Positions 7,712-8,177 of a stretch of DNA of 8,177 bases are shown piece by piece. The DNA is from Campylobacteraceae bacterium (GTDB lineage Bacteria > Campylobacterota > Campylobacteria > Campylobacterales > Campylobacteraceae): NCBI GenBank assembly GCA_031259875.1, contig JAIRKW010000164.1, positions 1 to 8,177 of the forward strand, given 5' to 3'. Below the pieces are notes generated by a model. The model searched no databases, was not told the origin of the DNA, and saw only the letters and a list, made by a program, of their open reading frames with translations. Position 1 is the stretch's first letter; every line of letters begins with the position of its first letter. The position numbers and the translations under genes are program-made.

Positions 7712-7717
7712 ATTGTA
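7712..7717 (-). promoter_or_regulatory. Candidate -10 element of the nhaA operon
   Basis: On the minus strand this reads TACAAT, one base from the TATAAT consensus, about 45 bases upstream of the nhaA GTG. It sits within a small dyad (ATATT, two bases, AATAT at 7711-7722) that could be an operator. No -35 box of quality is seen; a TTGACA hexamer further upstream at 7809-7814 has no good -10 partner at normal spacing. Confidence 0.3.
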
Positions 7718-7834
7718 ATATTTTTTAGCTATTGTTTTGATTAGAAAATAGGTAATTTTGTTGTTTTTTGCTTTTTTTAATGGATAAATGTGCGCTTTTG
7801 TATCATATTGTCAAAAACACACATCATTGCTAAT

Positions 7835-8177
7835 TTAGAATAAATTTATATTATCTTTATTAAATATTCCTATTATTATGCCTGTATTTATATCTGCTCC
7901 TGACATTTGCAGTTTATCAAACATATGCTGTACTCTATTTTTAACTAAAAATTCTATCTCCTCAGAAGACAGATTGGATTTCTCATATTCTTTTTTTGTA
8001 TTTTTTTACAGTAATGCTATAAGCATATTCTTATCAATGCTGTATTTTAGTCCAAAATCAAAATAATTTTGCAAATTGAATCGATTGATACCATTTTACT
8101 TTTGCTTCCTGCAAAATTAATCACAGGATTAATTTTTAGAAGAGATATTATATCGGCTCCAGCAGATATAAAGACAG
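7835..8177 (-). pseudogene. Remnant of an unidentified gene, frameshifted and stop-interrupted, cut by right window edge
   Basis: Reading the minus strand from the right edge, one frame is open from 8175 to a TAA at 8047-8049 and contains FISAGADIISLLKINPVINF and MVSIDSI. A second frame, open from 8095, continues with NYFDFGLKYSIDKNMLIALL, is interrupted by TAA at 8006-8008, then runs on as KNTKKEYEKSNLSSEEIEFL, VKNRVQHMFDKLQMSGADIN and TGIIIGIFNKDN to a TAA at 7835-7837. The segments are charged and protein-like and appear to join into one polypeptide after a single-base frameshift around 8070-8090 and one premature stop. There is no plausible internal start, so the fragments are unlikely to be separate genes. 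I do not recognise the family. The stop lies between two runs of seven A, so a sequencing or assembly error is an alternative to real decay. The 5' end lies outside the window. Confidence 0.6.

Noticed and set aside
7781..7828. Possible long-loop hairpin between ATGTGTG and CGCACAT (minus strand) as a terminator after the broken gene
   Set aside because: One mismatch, a loop of roughly 27 bases and no T-run directly after the stem; not terminator-like.
7878..8066. Plus-strand 62-codon open frame beginning MPVFISAPDICSL
   Set aside because: The opposite strand gives a charged, protein-like translation across the same region; the plus frame is Phe/Ser-rich as expected for a shadow and has no ribosome site.

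Overview
This AT-rich, densely packed window looks like chromosomal DNA from a Campylobacterota (epsilonproteobacterial) bacterium, probably close to Sulfurimonas or a relative. The assignment is an inference from three things: the base composition, the protein style (Lys/Asn/Ile-rich), and the pairing of a monomeric NADP-dependent isocitrate dehydrogenase with an AsmA-like envelope protein and MltG. No rRNA or other decisive marker is present.

Layout from left to right. (1) 1-1088, minus strand: the N-terminal half of a monomeric-type isocitrate dehydrogenase, cut by the left edge. (2) 1158 to about 2117, minus: mltG, the inner-membrane endolytic murein transglycosylase. It lies 69 bp upstream of the isocitrate dehydrogenase gene on the same strand. 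(3) 2038-4644, plus: a large AsmA/YhdP-like envelope protein. Its 5' end overlaps the 5' end of mltG head to head, so each gene's likely promoter lies inside the other's coding sequence. (4) 4637-6274, minus: an AMP-forming acyl-CoA synthetase. Its 3' end overlaps the 3' end of the AsmA-like gene by 8 bp. (5) 6292-7668, minus: an NhaA-type Na+/H+ antiporter, only 17 bp upstream of the synthetase and probably co-transcribed with it. (6) 7669-7834: an AT-rich leader holding the likely nhaA promoter. (7) 7835-8177, minus: the remains of an unidentified gene broken by a frameshift and an in-frame stop, running off the right edge.

Functionally this is a mix of central carbon metabolism (isocitrate/2-oxoglutarate), cell-envelope building (glycan-strand termination by MltG, probable inter-membrane lipid handling by the AsmA-like protein), fatty-acid activation and sodium/pH homeostasis. 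I see no CRISPR array, transposase, phage module, tRNA/rRNA gene or defence system. The most unusual structural points are the interlocked divergent mltG/asmA-like pair, the tail-to-tail overlap with the acyl-CoA synthetase gene, and the decaying gene at the right edge. I found no convincing new multi-gene system.
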